Source: an uncultured Eubacteriales bacterium
GTDB taxonomy: Bacteria > Bacillota > Clostridia > Oscillospirales > Acutalibacteraceae
NCBI GenBank assembly: GCA_905198155.1
Contig: CAJKBQ010000043.1
Location: 1 to 15,124, forward strand
Direction of reading: 5' to 3'
DNA: 15,124 nt
Shown here piece after piece: positions 6,987 to 14,867 of the stretch (position 1 is the stretch's first letter; each line of letters opens with the position of its first letter). Made by a program: the position numbers and the translations under genes. The notes beneath the pieces were generated by a model. That model was given only the letters and a program-made list of their open reading frames with translations, searched no databases and was not told the DNA's origin.

Positions 6987-8423
6987 ATGGCGGAACAAAA
7001 AAAGATGGTCGAAGCCATCACAGCACAGGAAACGGATTTTGCCCAGTGGTACACCGACATCTGCCTGAAAGCAGAGCTGGTGGACTATTCCAGCGTCAAA
7101 GGCTGCATGATTATGCGCCCGTACGGCTACGCAATCTGGGAAAACATCCAGCGGATTATGGACGGCAAGTTTAAGGAAACCGGCCACGAAAACGTCGCGA
7201 TGCCGATCTTCATCCCGGAAAGCCTGCTCAAAAAAGAGGGCGAACTGGTCAACGGCTTTGCGCCCGAGGTCGCTTGGGTCACGATGGGCGGCGGCGAGCG
7301 GCTCGAAGAGCGCATCTGCGTGCGCCCGACCAGCGAAACGCTGTTTTGCGATCACTTTGCGCATGTGCTGCACTCGTACCGTGAACTGCCCATGAAGTAC
7401 AACCAGTGGTGCAGCGTCGTCCGGTGGGAAAAAACGACCCGCCCGTTCCTGCGTACGCGGGAATTCTGGTGGCAGGAAGGCCACACCATTCACGAAACGG
7501 CCGAAGAAGCGCAGGCAGAAACCGAGCAGCAGCTGAACTGCTATGCCGATTTCTGCGAAAACGTGCTGATGATCCCGGTGGTGTGCGGCCAGAAAACCGA
7601 GAAAGAAAAATTCGCCGGCGCCGAAGCCACCTATACCGTCGAAGCGATGATGAAGGACGGCAAAGCGCTCCAAAGCGCGACCAGCCACTACTTCGGCGAC
7701 AAATTCAGCCGCGCGTACGACGTCACATTCACCGGCCGCGACAATAAGCTCCAATATCCGTTCCAAACCAGCTGGGGCAGCACCACGCGCCTGATCGGCG
7801 CCGTGATTATGACCCACGGGGACGACAGCGGCCTCATCCTGCCCCCGGCCATCGCGCCGATCCAGGTGATGATCGTGCCGGTCGCCATGCACAAACCGGG
7901 CGTCGTCGAAAAAGCGCAGGAGCTGGAAGCACGGCTGAAAAAAATCTGCCGCGTGCGCGCCGACCTGTCCGAGCAGTCGCCGGGCTGGAAGTTCGCGCAG
8001 TACGAGATGAAAGGCGTCCCGCTGCGGCTCGAAATCGGCCCCAAGGACATCGAAAAGAACCAGTGCGTGCTGGTGCGGCGCGATACCCGCGAAAAGCTGT
8101 TCGTCCCGCTGGACGAGCTGGAAACGCGCATTCCGGCGCTGCTGGACGAGCTGGCGCACAATCTGTTTGAAATGGCCAAAGAGCGCCGCGACACCCGCAC
8201 CTACGAAGCCCGCACCATGGACGAGCTGAAAACGCTGGCCGACACCAAGCCTGGCTTCATCAAAGCCATGTGGTGCGGCGACGCAGCGTGCGAAGAGAAA
8301 ATCAAGGAGGATGCCGGCCTGTCCTCCCGCTGTATGCCGTTCGCGCAGGAGCATCTGGCGGACACGTGCGTCTGCTGCGGCCGCCCGGCCAAGAAGCTGG
8401 TCTACTGGGGCAAAGCATACTGA
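6987..8423 (+). CDS. proS: Prolyl-tRNA synthetase, type 3 (archaeal/eukaryotic-like, zinc-binding)
   Basis: This 478-residue cytoplasmic class II enzyme charges tRNA-Pro. It lacks the large editing insertion of the classical bacterial ProRS. It has the compact type 3 form instead: catalytic core with RPTSETLF and TRPFLRTREFWWQEGHT, an anticodon-binding domain from about residue 285, and a C-terminal zinc domain. Cysteines 430, 435, 461 and 464 form C-x4-C and C-x2-C pairs, the zinc-ligand pattern of the type 3 family. The chain ends in WGKAY, with the terminal Tyr typical of this class. No separate trans-editing factor is seen in the window. ATG 6987 has AGGT 7 bases upstream. Confidence 0.97.
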   Translation: MAEQKKMVEAITAQETDFAQWYTDICLKAELVDYSSVKGCMIMRPYGYAIWENIQRIMDGKFKETGHENVAMPIFIPESLLKKEGELVNGFAPEVAWVTMGGGERLEERICVRPTSETLFCDHFAHVLHSYRELPMKYNQWCSVVRWEKTTRPFLRTREFWWQEGHTIHETAEEAQAETEQQLNCYADFCENVLMIPVVCGQKTEKEKFAGAEATYTVEAMMKDGKALQSATSHYFGDKFSRAYDVTFTGRDNKLQYPFQTSWGSTTRLIGAVIMTHGDDSGLILPPAIAPIQVMIVPVAMHKPGVVEKAQELEARLKKICRVRADLSEQSPGWKFAQYEMKGVPLRLEIGPKDIEKNQCVLVRRDTREKLFVPLDELETRIPALLDELAHNLFEMAKERRDTRTYEARTMDELKTLADTKPGFIKAMWCGDAACEEKIKEDAGLSSRCMPFAQEHLADTCVCCGRPAKKLVYWGKAY

Positions 8424-8443
8424 TCGGGTCGGTATTCGGCTGG

Positions 8444-8482
8444 AAACAGGGATAGACTTTACCAATCTGTCCCTGTTTTCTT
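8444..8482 (+). terminator. Intrinsic terminator after proS
   Basis: AAACAGGGA (8444-8452) pairs with TCCCTGTTT (8470-8478). The stem continues through a T-G wobble and AGA/TCT to a nine-base loop, and TTTTCTT follows. It begins 20 bases after the proS stop. Confidence 0.9.
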
Positions 8483-8542
8483 AATATTTCCAAGCTCAAA
8501 AATAAAAAATTAAAAATTTTTCGGCTAAAATAAAAAAAAGGA

Positions 8543-8575
8543 TTGCTTTTTTCGCAGAATATGTTATATTATAAT
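8543..8575 (+). promoter_or_regulatory. Probable promoter for murA
   Basis: TTGCTT (8543-8548) is followed at about 16-18 bases by overlapping -10 candidates in TGTTATATTATAAT (8562-8575). One is TATATT with an upstream TG; others are TATTAT and TATAAT. The exact -10 is ambiguous. A transcript from here would carry a leader of about 150 bases before the murA ATG. A weaker second candidate -10, TATACT, lies at 8649-8654. Confidence 0.65.
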
Positions 8576-8616
8576 AGGCGGACAGTGAGTCCGGTTCTTT
8601 GATCCAACGATTCTGC

Positions 8617-8710
8617 AATCATCCCTGTTTTTTTGCGCGCATTTCGGTTATACTGAGTACAGCGCGTCCGGATGATTTTTTCGATACAGCCGTCCGTGTC
8701 CCGGAACGGC
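8617..8710 (+). promoter_or_regulatory. Structured murA leader with terminator-like hairpin
   Basis: AATCATCC (8617-8624) is the exact reverse complement of GGATGATT (8670-8677). Inside it, CGCGC (8636-8640) pairs with GCGCG (8662-8666). Six T residues (8676-8681) end the outer arm, as in an attenuator. A second hairpin, GCCGT-CCG (8689-8696) with CGG-ACGGC (8702-8710), follows just before the ribosome site. No known riboswitch class is recognised, and a regulatory role is inference. The rest of the 310-base gap holds only the proS terminator and the promoter region. Confidence 0.45.
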
Positions 8711-8733
8711 ATATTTTGAGGGAGTGTACTTGA

Positions 8734-10020
8734 ATGGAAAAAATAGTGATCCACGGCGGAAAGCAGCTGCACGGCGAGGTGACGATCAGCGGCGCCAAAA
8801 ACGCTGCGGTGGCAATCCTTCCGGCGGTGGTGCTGTCCGACGGCATCTGCCGGATCGAAAACCTGCCCAACATCAGCGACGTGTCCATGATGATCCGCGT
8901 GCTCAGCGAGCTGGGCTGCGGCGTGCGCATGATTTCCGACTCCACCATGGAGATCGACCCGCGGCACATCGCCGGCGCAGTCGCCACGTACGACATCCTC
9001 AAACGGATGCGCGCGTCGTACTACCTGCTGGGCGCGCTGCTGGGCCGGTTCCACCACGCGGAGGTTCCGCTGCCCGGCGGGTGCAACTTCGGCGTACGTC
9101 CGATTGACCAGCACCTCAAAGGCTTTGCCGCACTGGGCGGCACGGCGGCCATCCGCCAGGGCGTGGTCGTTGTGGACGCGCCGGAACTGGCGGGCAGCAA
9201 CGTGTACCTCGACGTCGTGTCCGTCGGCGCAACGGTCAACATCATGCTGGCCGCCGTAAAAGCGCCGGGCATGACGGTGATCGAAAACGCCGCCAAAGAG
9301 CCGCATATCGTAGACCTGGCCAACTTCCTCAACTCCATGGGCGCCGATATCCGCGGCGCCGGTACCGACGTGATCAAAATCTACGGCGTGGCGCATCTGC
9401 ACGGCACCACCTATTCCATCATTCCCGACCAGATCGAAGCCGGCACCTATATGGCCGCCGCAGCCGCCGCAGGCGGCGACGTGCTGGTGCGCAACGTGAT
9501 TCCCAAGCACCTCGACTCCATCACCGCCAAGATGGAAGAAATGGGCGTCGAAGTCACGGAATACGACGACGCCATCCGCATCCGCCGTACCAATCCGCTG
9601 CACCGCTGCAACATCAAAACCATGCCGCACCCCGGCTTCCCCACGGATATGCAGCCGCAGGCCGCCGTGCTGCTGGCACTGGCCGACGGCACCAGCATCC
9701 TGACGGAAAGCGTGTGGGACAACCGGTTCCGCTATATCGAAGAGCTGCGCCGCATGGGCGCGCAGGCGTCCGTAGACGGCAAAATCGCCGTGTTTGAAGG
9801 CGTACCGGAACTGTCCGGCGCGCAGGTTCGCGCGACCGATCTGCGGGCCGGAGCCGCGATGATTATCGCCGGGCTGGCCGCGCACGGCGAAACGCAGATC
9901 GAAGACATCGGCTATATCGACCGCGGCTACGAAAAGGTCGTGGAAAAATTCTCGGCGCTCGGAGCGGATATCCGCCGCGTTACGGTACCGGAGGCGACCG
10001 GAATCCCGGTGGCACTGTAA
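8734..10020 (+). CDS. murA: UDP-N-acetylglucosamine 1-carboxyvinyltransferase (MurA)
   Basis: This 428-residue cytoplasmic enzyme transfers enolpyruvate from PEP to UDP-GlcNAc, the first committed step of peptidoglycan synthesis. The EPSP-synthase-type double fold is indicated by ISGAKNAA near the start (Lys22, Asn23). The active-site loop reads PLPGGCNFGVRPID with Cys117, and HPGFPTDMQPQ contains Asp305. All match the catalytic residues of known MurA enzymes. The loop cysteine is the fosfomycin target, so the enzyme should be sensitive rather than carrying the Asp variant. Firmicutes often have two MurA paralogues; I cannot tell which this is. GAGGGAG lies 9 bases before ATG 8734. Confidence 0.97.
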   Translation: MEKIVIHGGKQLHGEVTISGAKNAAVAILPAVVLSDGICRIENLPNISDVSMMIRVLSELGCGVRMISDSTMEIDPRHIAGAVATYDILKRMRASYYLLGALLGRFHHAEVPLPGGCNFGVRPIDQHLKGFAALGGTAAIRQGVVVVDAPELAGSNVYLDVVSVGATVNIMLAAVKAPGMTVIENAAKEPHIVDLANFLNSMGADIRGAGTDVIKIYGVAHLHGTTYSIIPDQIEAGTYMAAAAAAGGDVLVRNVIPKHLDSITAKMEEMGVEVTEYDDAIRIRRTNPLHRCNIKTMPHPGFPTDMQPQAAVLLALADGTSILTESVWDNRFRYIEELRRMGAQASVDGKIAVFEGVPELSGAQVRATDLRAGAAMIIAGLAAHGETQIEDIGYIDRGYEKVVEKFSALGADIRRVTVPEATGIPVAL

Positions 10021-10032
10021 GACAAAACGAGG

Positions 10033-10060
10033 ACGGGTATGACACATACCCGTTTTTCTT
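10033..10060 (+). terminator. Intrinsic terminator after murA
   Basis: ACGGGTATG (10033-10041) and CATACCCGT (10045-10053) form a perfect nine-base-pair stem with an ACA loop, followed by TTTTTCTT. It ends the murA transcript 13 bases after the stop. Confidence 0.93.
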
Positions 10061-10098
10061 ATTTTCGGGACGCAAAATCGTGAAAGGAAGGAAACAGG

Positions 10099-10746
10099 AT
10101 GAATGAAATTCGTCGGCACTGCGAAGCGGTGCTGGAAAAGCTGAACCAAAACGGAATCACCGGCGCATATGCCGCCACGGCAGCGGAGGCGCGCAGCGCA
10201 GTGGCAGCGCTGCTGCATCCGGGCGATACCATCGGCCTGGGCGGGTCGGAAACGCTGAAACAATGCGGCCTGCTGGACGTCGCGCGCCGGCCGGAATACC
10301 GGCTGTTCGACCGCTACGCCGCGCAGTCGCCGGACGAGATGCGCCGCTGCCTGGCCGATTCGCTGACGGCGGATGTGTTCCTCAGCGGCTGCAACGCCAT
10401 CACCGAATCCGGCGAGCTGTACAATGTGGACGGCCGCGGCAACCGCGTAGCGCCGATTACATACGGCGCCGGGCGCGTGATTCTGGTGGCCGGGTACAAC
10501 AAAATCGTTCCGGATCTGGCCGCGGCCGTAGAGCGTGTGCGCACCGTCGCCGCGCCGCGCAATGCGCAGCGGCTGAACAAGCAGACCGCCTGCGCGCGCA
10601 CGGGCAAATGCGTGGCGTGCGGACAGCCGATGGGCGCAGGCTGCGCCAGCCCGGACCGCATCTGCCGGACGTTTGTCGTGACCGGCGCGCAGGGGACGCC
10701 CGGCCGCATTCACATCATTCTGGTCGGGGAGGCGCTGGGCTATTGA
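10099..10746 (+). CDS. LUD-domain protein (LutC/YkgG-related) with cysteine-rich C-terminal tail
   Basis: This 215-residue soluble protein belongs to the LUD (formerly DUF162) family. Features include HPGDTIGLGGSETLKQCGLLD, then FLSGCNAITESGELYNVDGRGNR and VAGYNKIVPDLAAAVERVR. In the Lut system, LutC works with iron-sulfur proteins LutA and LutB in L-lactate oxidation. Neither is present here, so the name 'lactate utilization' should not be read as function. The C-terminal part has Cys165, Cys171, Cys174, Cys182 and Cys189 (C-x5-C-x2-C-x7-C-x6-C), which suggests a metal or Fe-S site. AAGGAAGG precedes the ATG. The stop overlaps the TTG start of the next gene (TTGA, 10743-10746). Confidence 0.88.
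   Translation: MNEIRRHCEAVLEKLNQNGITGAYAATAAEARSAVAALLHPGDTIGLGGSETLKQCGLLDVARRPEYRLFDRYAAQSPDEMRRCLADSLTADVFLSGCNAITESGELYNVDGRGNRVAPITYGAGRVILVAGYNKIVPDLAAAVERVRTVAAPRNAQRLNKQTACARTGKCVACGQPMGAGCASPDRICRTFVVTGAQGTPGRIHIILVGEALGY
10726..10745 (+). promoter_or_regulatory. Ribosome site supporting the TTG start of the lipoprotein
   Basis: GGGGAGG at 10726-10732, inside the end of the LUD gene, is 10 bases from TTG 10743. It favours this start over ATG 10764, which has only a weak purine stretch before it. Confidence 0.6.
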
Positions 10747-11957
10747 GCAGAACGAAAAGTAAAATGCTGCGCCTTGCCGCAGCCGCAATGGCCTTGGCGA
10801 TGCTGCTGACCGCCGGCTGCCGCCGGACGCCGTCCGCAGTGGAAAGCGGCGTGGCCGCCGTCGATTTCCCGATCGCCGTCCGCGGCGTCACCATCGAAAA
10901 AGCGCCCGGTTCCGTGGCCGTTTATTCCGATTCGCTGGCCGACGCAGTGATGAATCTTACCAGTGCCGAACAGCTGCAGCTGACGGCTCGCAGCGCAGAC
11001 AGTGCATACAGCGGCATCGCCATGCTGCCCACGGCCGGTACGGCGGCGGAGCCGGACGTGCCGCAGCTGCAATCGCTCGGCGTGCAGCTGGTGCTGACCG
11101 ATACGCCGCCGTCGGAAACCGCCGCCGCATCGCTGGCCGAAGCAGGGATCCCCGTGCTGGTGCTGGAACCGGCGACGGATCGCGAATCGCTGATCGAATT
11201 ATACCGGGCGCTCGGCAGCGCGCTGAGCGGCGGCCGCACCGGCTACACGCTGGGGCAGTCGCGCGCCGAAAAGCTGCTGATGGCGCTGGACGACGTGCGC
11301 CGCGCCGTGCCGGAGCCGGAAGAAGTGCTGGTTTCGGGCTATGTGCTGGACGAAACCGGCTGCTTCGCGACCGATCAGACGCTGGCCGGTCAGCTGTTTG
11401 ACTATGTGCGTGCGGTCAATCTGGCGGCGGATACGGACACGCTGACGGCCGACGAATTGGCGCTGGCCAATCCCTCAGTGCTGTTCTGCGCCGAAGGATT
11501 GCGCGACGTGCTGAAATCCGACGCCCGCTTTGCGGCGCTGGACGCCGTCAAATCCGACCGCGTGATCGAAATCCCGCTGCAATATATGACCGGTCAGGGG
11601 CTTTCGCTCGTCGAAGGTGCCATCCGCCTCGCATCCGCGCTGTATCCGTCGCTGGATTTCCGGGACGACCCGGTTTCCTCCTCGGCTCCGGCGTCGTCGG
11701 ATGCGTCGTCGGATCCGTCGTCCGCCGCAGATCATCCCGCTTCGGTCAACGCGCAGTCCAGCCGCGCCGATATCCTGACGCTGCAAGACCGGCTGATCGC
11801 GCTGGGCTATATGCAGCCGCCCGGCGACGGCCTGTACGGCTACTGGACCAAAGCCTGCATCAAAGAGTTCCAGCGGCGCGCCGGGCTGCCGCAAACGGGC
11901 ATCGCCGACGAAAAAACGATGACGGCCCTGTACGCCGACGATGCGCCCCGCGGATGA
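10743..11957 (+). CDS. Lipoprotein: periplasmic-binding-protein domain plus peptidoglycan-binding domain
   Basis: This 404-residue protein, counted from TTG 10743, would be exported and lipid-anchored. A basic hydrophobic signal ends in LLTAGC, with the lipidated Cys at 26. Residues about 45-300 resemble the type III (siderophore/cobalamin, BtuF/FhuD-like) binding fold, with PTAGTAAEPDVPQLQSLGVQ followed by LVLTD, and later SDRVIEI. A Ser/Ala/Asp-rich linker (about 305-336) leads to a PG_binding_1 domain (about 338-404: LQDRLIALGYMQ, DGLYGYWTKACIKEFQRRAG). TTG 10743 has GGGGAGG 10 bases upstream and overlaps the preceding stop. ATG 10764 is possible but has no clear ribosome site. No ABC permease is adjacent. 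The ligand is unknown; cobalamin or a siderophore is a guess from the fold. Confidence 0.82.
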   Translation: MSRTKSKMLRLAAAAMALAMLLTAGCRRTPSAVESGVAAVDFPIAVRGVTIEKAPGSVAVYSDSLADAVMNLTSAEQLQLTARSADSAYSGIAMLPTAGTAAEPDVPQLQSLGVQLVLTDTPPSETAAASLAEAGIPVLVLEPATDRESLIELYRALGSALSGGRTGYTLGQSRAEKLLMALDDVRRAVPEPEEVLVSGYVLDETGCFATDQTLAGQLFDYVRAVNLAADTDTLTADELALANPSVLFCAEGLRDVLKSDARFAALDAVKSDRVIEIPLQYMTGQGLSLVEGAIRLASALYPSLDFRDDPVSSSAPASSDASSDPSSAADHPASVNAQSSRADILTLQDRLIALGYMQPPGDGLYGYWTKACIKEFQRRAGLPQTGIADEKTMTALYADDAPRG

Positions 11958-12025
11958 ATTTGCGGAAAAATGATCGGTTTGGCATGGTTTTTGATCGAAA
12001 TGGAACGGCTTTTCCGCCTTTTTTA

Positions 12026-12053
12026 TGATACAATGGTACCGGGCGATCGCCCG
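12026..12053 (+). promoter_or_regulatory. Extended -10 promoter followed by a 14-base palindrome
   Basis: TGATACAAT (12026-12034) fits an extended -10 (TGn plus TACAAT); no good -35 is visible. Six bases later, CGGGCGATCGCCCG (12040-12053) is a perfect palindrome lying where transcription should begin. It may be an operator for the GH127 gene. The region from 11958 to here also holds a short CGG/CCG hairpin followed by T residues (12007-12024) that could weakly end the lipoprotein transcript. Confidence 0.6.
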
Positions 12054-12090
12054 AATTCCGACATCGAAAATGCGAAAGGAACGATGACTG

Positions 12091-14067
12091 ATGAAAACCA
12101 TATCGAATTTGTACGCACCCGGTACCGTCCACGCCAAACGGATCGATACCGATGCGCTGTTTATCGACGATGACGCCGTATGCCGCTTTACCGGCCTGCT
12201 GGACCGCACGGCGCGCTATATCGCGGATTTCCAGCTGATGGATCCGGTGCATTGGGCGCGGTTCGTGAACCAGTTCAAAATCCACTCCGACGACGACGGC
12301 GCGTGGCGCGGCGAATACTGGGGCAAAATGATGCGCGGCGCAGCGTTCACCTACGCCTACCTGCGCGACCCGGCACTCTATCAGGCCATGACCGACACGG
12401 TGGAGGATATGCTCACCGCAATAGACGATCAGGGTCGAATCTCCACCTGCTCGGTCGCGCACGAGTTCCGGGGCTGGGACATCTGGTGCCGCAAATACGT
12501 CCTGCTCGGAATGCAGTATTTTCTGGAAGTCTGCACCGACGATGACCTCAAATCGCGCATCCTTGCGTCGATGATGCGCCAGGTGGACTACATCCGCTCC
12601 AAAATCGGCCCCAAATCCGAAGGCAAAACGCCGATCACCGAAGCAACGCGCAACTGGCGCGGGATGAACTCGTCGTCGCTGCTGGAACCGGTGGTGCGGC
12701 TGTACGACCTGACCGGCGAACGCCGCTTCCTGGACTTCGCGCAGTACATCGTGGACGAGGGCGGCACTTCCATTGAAAACGTCTTTGAATTGGCGTACAA
12801 AAACACCACCGACCCGTACCAGTTCCCGATCACCAAAGCGTACGAGACGATCTCCTGCTTTGAAGGGCTGCTGGAATACTACCGCGCCACCGGCATCGAA
12901 AAATACCGCCAGGCAGTGGTCAATTTCGCCCGCCGCATCATGCAGACCGACGTCACGATCATCGGCAGCTGCGGCTGCACGCACGAGCTGTTCGACCATT
13001 CCACCGCGCGCCAGACGGAGCGCTACGAAGGCGTGATGCAGGAAACCTGCGTCACCGTGACGTGGATGAAATTCTGCACGCAGCTGCTCGCGCTCACCGG
13101 CGACCCGGCCTTTGCCGACTGCATCGAGCAGTCGCTGTACAACGCCTACCTAGGCGCGGTCAATACGGAAAAAATCGTCGATCGCGACCTGATCCTGAAA
13201 CGCTATCCCGACGCCGTGCTGGAACCGCTCCCGTTCGACAGCTACTCCGCGCTGCTGCCCGGCACCCGCGGCCGCGGCATCGGCGGTTTGCAGCAAATGC
13301 CCGATAAACACTACTACGGCTGCTGCGCCTGCATCGGCGCGGCCGGGATCGGTCTGATCGGCAAAATGTCGATCCTGCGTTCGCACAGCGGCGTCGCGCT
13401 GAACCTGTATATCCCCGGCACCATCGAAACCCGTACGCCGAGCGGCCAGCCGCTGACGCTGCGCATCGAAACCGCCTACCCGGCCGACGGCCGCATCGCC
13501 GTGTCGCTGGCGCTGGCGCAGCCGGAGTCGTTCGACCTGGCGCTGCGCATCCCGGCGTGGAGCGAACAGAACGCGCTGACGGTCAACGGCGAAGCAGCGC
13601 ACGTCACACCCGGCTGCACCACCCTGACCCGCGCTTGGCACACCGGCGATACCATTGTGCTGACGCTGGATATGCGCGCCCGCGTGATTCATCCGATCCG
13701 CTACGGCCGCGACGTGATCTTCAACCGAAACTGCTGGCAGTACGATTACCTGCTCCCGAACGTCGTGGACGAGTCGCCGGAGTCGAAATATCACATCGCT
13801 CTGCGCCGCGGCCCGCTGACCCTGGCGCGCGATGCCCGGCTGGACGGCACGGTAGACGAAGCGGTGGACATCGCCTACGACGTGGACGGCGTGGTTGCGC
13901 TGGAACCGTCGGCACAGCCCGGGTTCGATACCCAGGTAACGTACCGCGTGCCGCAGCGCAACGGCAGCAGCTTCACCGTGATCGACTATGCGTCCGCGGG
14001 CAAAACGTGGGACGAAACGTCCAAATACGGCTGCTGGCTGCCGACCCGCGAGTATTGGCGCAAATAA
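12091..14067 (+). CDS. Glycoside hydrolase family 127-type protein (beta-L-arabinofuranosidase-like)
   Basis: This 658-residue protein matches the DUF1680/GH127 family: an alpha/alpha barrel catalytic part (about 1-430), then beta-sandwich domains (LALRIPAWSE, RGPLTLARD). Characterised GH127 enzymes are retaining beta-L-arabinofuranosidases that use a zinc-bound cysteine. The expected residues are present: Glu318 and Cys320 in QETCVTVTW, the adjacent Cys411-Cys412 in YYGCCACIG, and Glu299 in THELF as the likely acid/base. No signal peptide is visible, so it should act in the cytoplasm on imported oligosaccharides, yet no sugar transporter is adjacent. ATG 12091 has AAAGGA 10 bases upstream. 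A close overlapping ATG at 12084 is out of frame. It is followed after 33 bases, with no terminator seen, by a membrane protein gene. Confidence 0.9.
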   Translation: MKTISNLYAPGTVHAKRIDTDALFIDDDAVCRFTGLLDRTARYIADFQLMDPVHWARFVNQFKIHSDDDGAWRGEYWGKMMRGAAFTYAYLRDPALYQAMTDTVEDMLTAIDDQGRISTCSVAHEFRGWDIWCRKYVLLGMQYFLEVCTDDDLKSRILASMMRQVDYIRSKIGPKSEGKTPITEATRNWRGMNSSSLLEPVVRLYDLTGERRFLDFAQYIVDEGGTSIENVFELAYKNTTDPYQFPITKAYETISCFEGLLEYYRATGIEKYRQAVVNFARRIMQTDVTIIGSCGCTHELFDHSTARQTERYEGVMQETCVTVTWMKFCTQLLALTGDPAFADCIEQSLYNAYLGAVNTEKIVDRDLILKRYPDAVLEPLPFDSYSALLPGTRGRGIGGLQQMPDKHYYGCCACIGAAGIGLIGKMSILRSHSGVALNLYIPGTIETRTPSGQPLTLRIETAYPADGRIAVSLALAQPESFDLALRIPAWSEQNALTVNGEAAHVTPGCTTLTRAWHTGDTIVLTLDMRARVIHPIRYGRDVIFNRNCWQYDYLLPNVVDESPESKYHIALRRGPLTLARDARLDGTVDEAVDIAYDVDGVVALEPSAQPGFDTQVTYRVPQRNGSSFTVIDYASAGKTWDETSKYGCWLPTREYWRK

Positions 14068-14100
14068 AAACCTGAATTTCATTTTTCCGGAGGTTCCGCT

Positions 14101-14796
14101 ATGAACAGATACAAAGACGATTCCCCGCAAACGCCCGGCAATGCCCGCCGCACCGACCCGTTTTACATCCTGATGCTGATTCTGATCGCCGTCGTGGCGG
14201 CGCTGACCGTCAGCGTCGTCGCCTTCCTGATCTCGTCCGGCCGCACCGCTGCGTCGTCCGGCACGGAATCCGGCGATTCGTCGGTGGGGTCCTCGGTTTC
14301 GTCCGACTCGGCGTCGTCGGACGCGGCTTCGTCCGACCCGGCGTCGTCCGGTTCGGCGTCGTCGGGCGCATCGTTGGATGCATCGTCCGCAGCGGGATCC
14401 TCCGGCTCTGCGCATCCTTCGTCCGCCTCGGCCGAAGACGCGGCCATGGCAGCATTTGAAGAAAATACCATCGACCGCAAAAAGGAGGCCGCGCTCCTCA
14501 GCGCCCAAAGCACCACGGAAATCCTCAAAGTGTACGACACCACGTTCACGGAATGGAAAACGGCCGTGGCGCAGATGATTACCCAGCTCAAAACCTATCG
14601 GGTGGACTTGTCGCAGGAGCAGACGCGCTGGCTGTCCGAAACGGACGCCGCCATCGTTGCCAAAGACAAGACCGCCCAGGCCGGTGGTTCCGCGCAGCAG
14701 ATTGAAGCCGCCGAGTACAAGTGCCAGCTGTACCGCGACCGCGCGCGCGTCCTGTTCGCGCGCCTCGCACAGTACAACCCCGATTATCGGTTCTGA
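14101..14796 (+). CDS. Single-pass membrane protein with Ser/Ala/Asp stalk, unknown function
   Basis: This 231-residue protein has a polar N-terminus, one membrane helix (about 21-45, FYILMLILIAVVAALTVSVV) and a low-complexity Ser/Ala/Asp/Gly stalk (about 46-111) with repeats such as SSDAASSDPASSGS. A folded, mostly helical, charged C-terminal region follows (about 112-231). The C-terminal pattern, with QTRWLSETDAAI, a Gly stretch, then EYKCQLYRDRARVL, is reminiscent of the DUF1311/LprI-like family, but the match is weak. The helix with its polar, basic N-terminal side suggests an N-in anchor with the rest outside the cell. GGAGG lies 7 bases before ATG. It probably shares a transcript with the GH127 gene. 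Function is not known. Confidence 0.8.
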   Translation: MNRYKDDSPQTPGNARRTDPFYILMLILIAVVAALTVSVVAFLISSGRTAASSGTESGDSSVGSSVSSDSASSDAASSDPASSGSASSGASLDASSAAGSSGSAHPSSASAEDAAMAAFEENTIDRKKEAALLSAQSTTEILKVYDTTFTEWKTAVAQMITQLKTYRVDLSQEQTRWLSETDAAIVAKDKTAQAGGSAQQIEAAEYKCQLYRDRARVLFARLAQYNPDYRF

Positions 14797-14824
14797 CCGA
14801 CTCCCTTGCGAAAGCGTTGTCCTC

Positions 14825-14867
14825 TCGGCCGCAGAAAATGCTCCGACTACATGAGCCTCCCGGTACA
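14825..14867 (+). repeat. 43-base direct repeat, copy 1
   Basis: This copy differs from copy 2 at 15082-15124 by A/G and C/T substitutions only. The flanks immediately before the two copies are not clearly alike. Confidence 0.85.

Noticed and set aside
6948..8465. Minus-strand open frame opposite proS
   Set aside because: His/Arg/Phe-rich antisense translation without motifs; proS is unambiguous.
8569..10788. Minus-strand open frame of 739 codons across murA and the LUD gene
   Set aside because: It is a shadow of GC-rich coding on the plus strand; composition is His/Arg/Gly-rich, with no domain motif and a clear real gene on the other strand.
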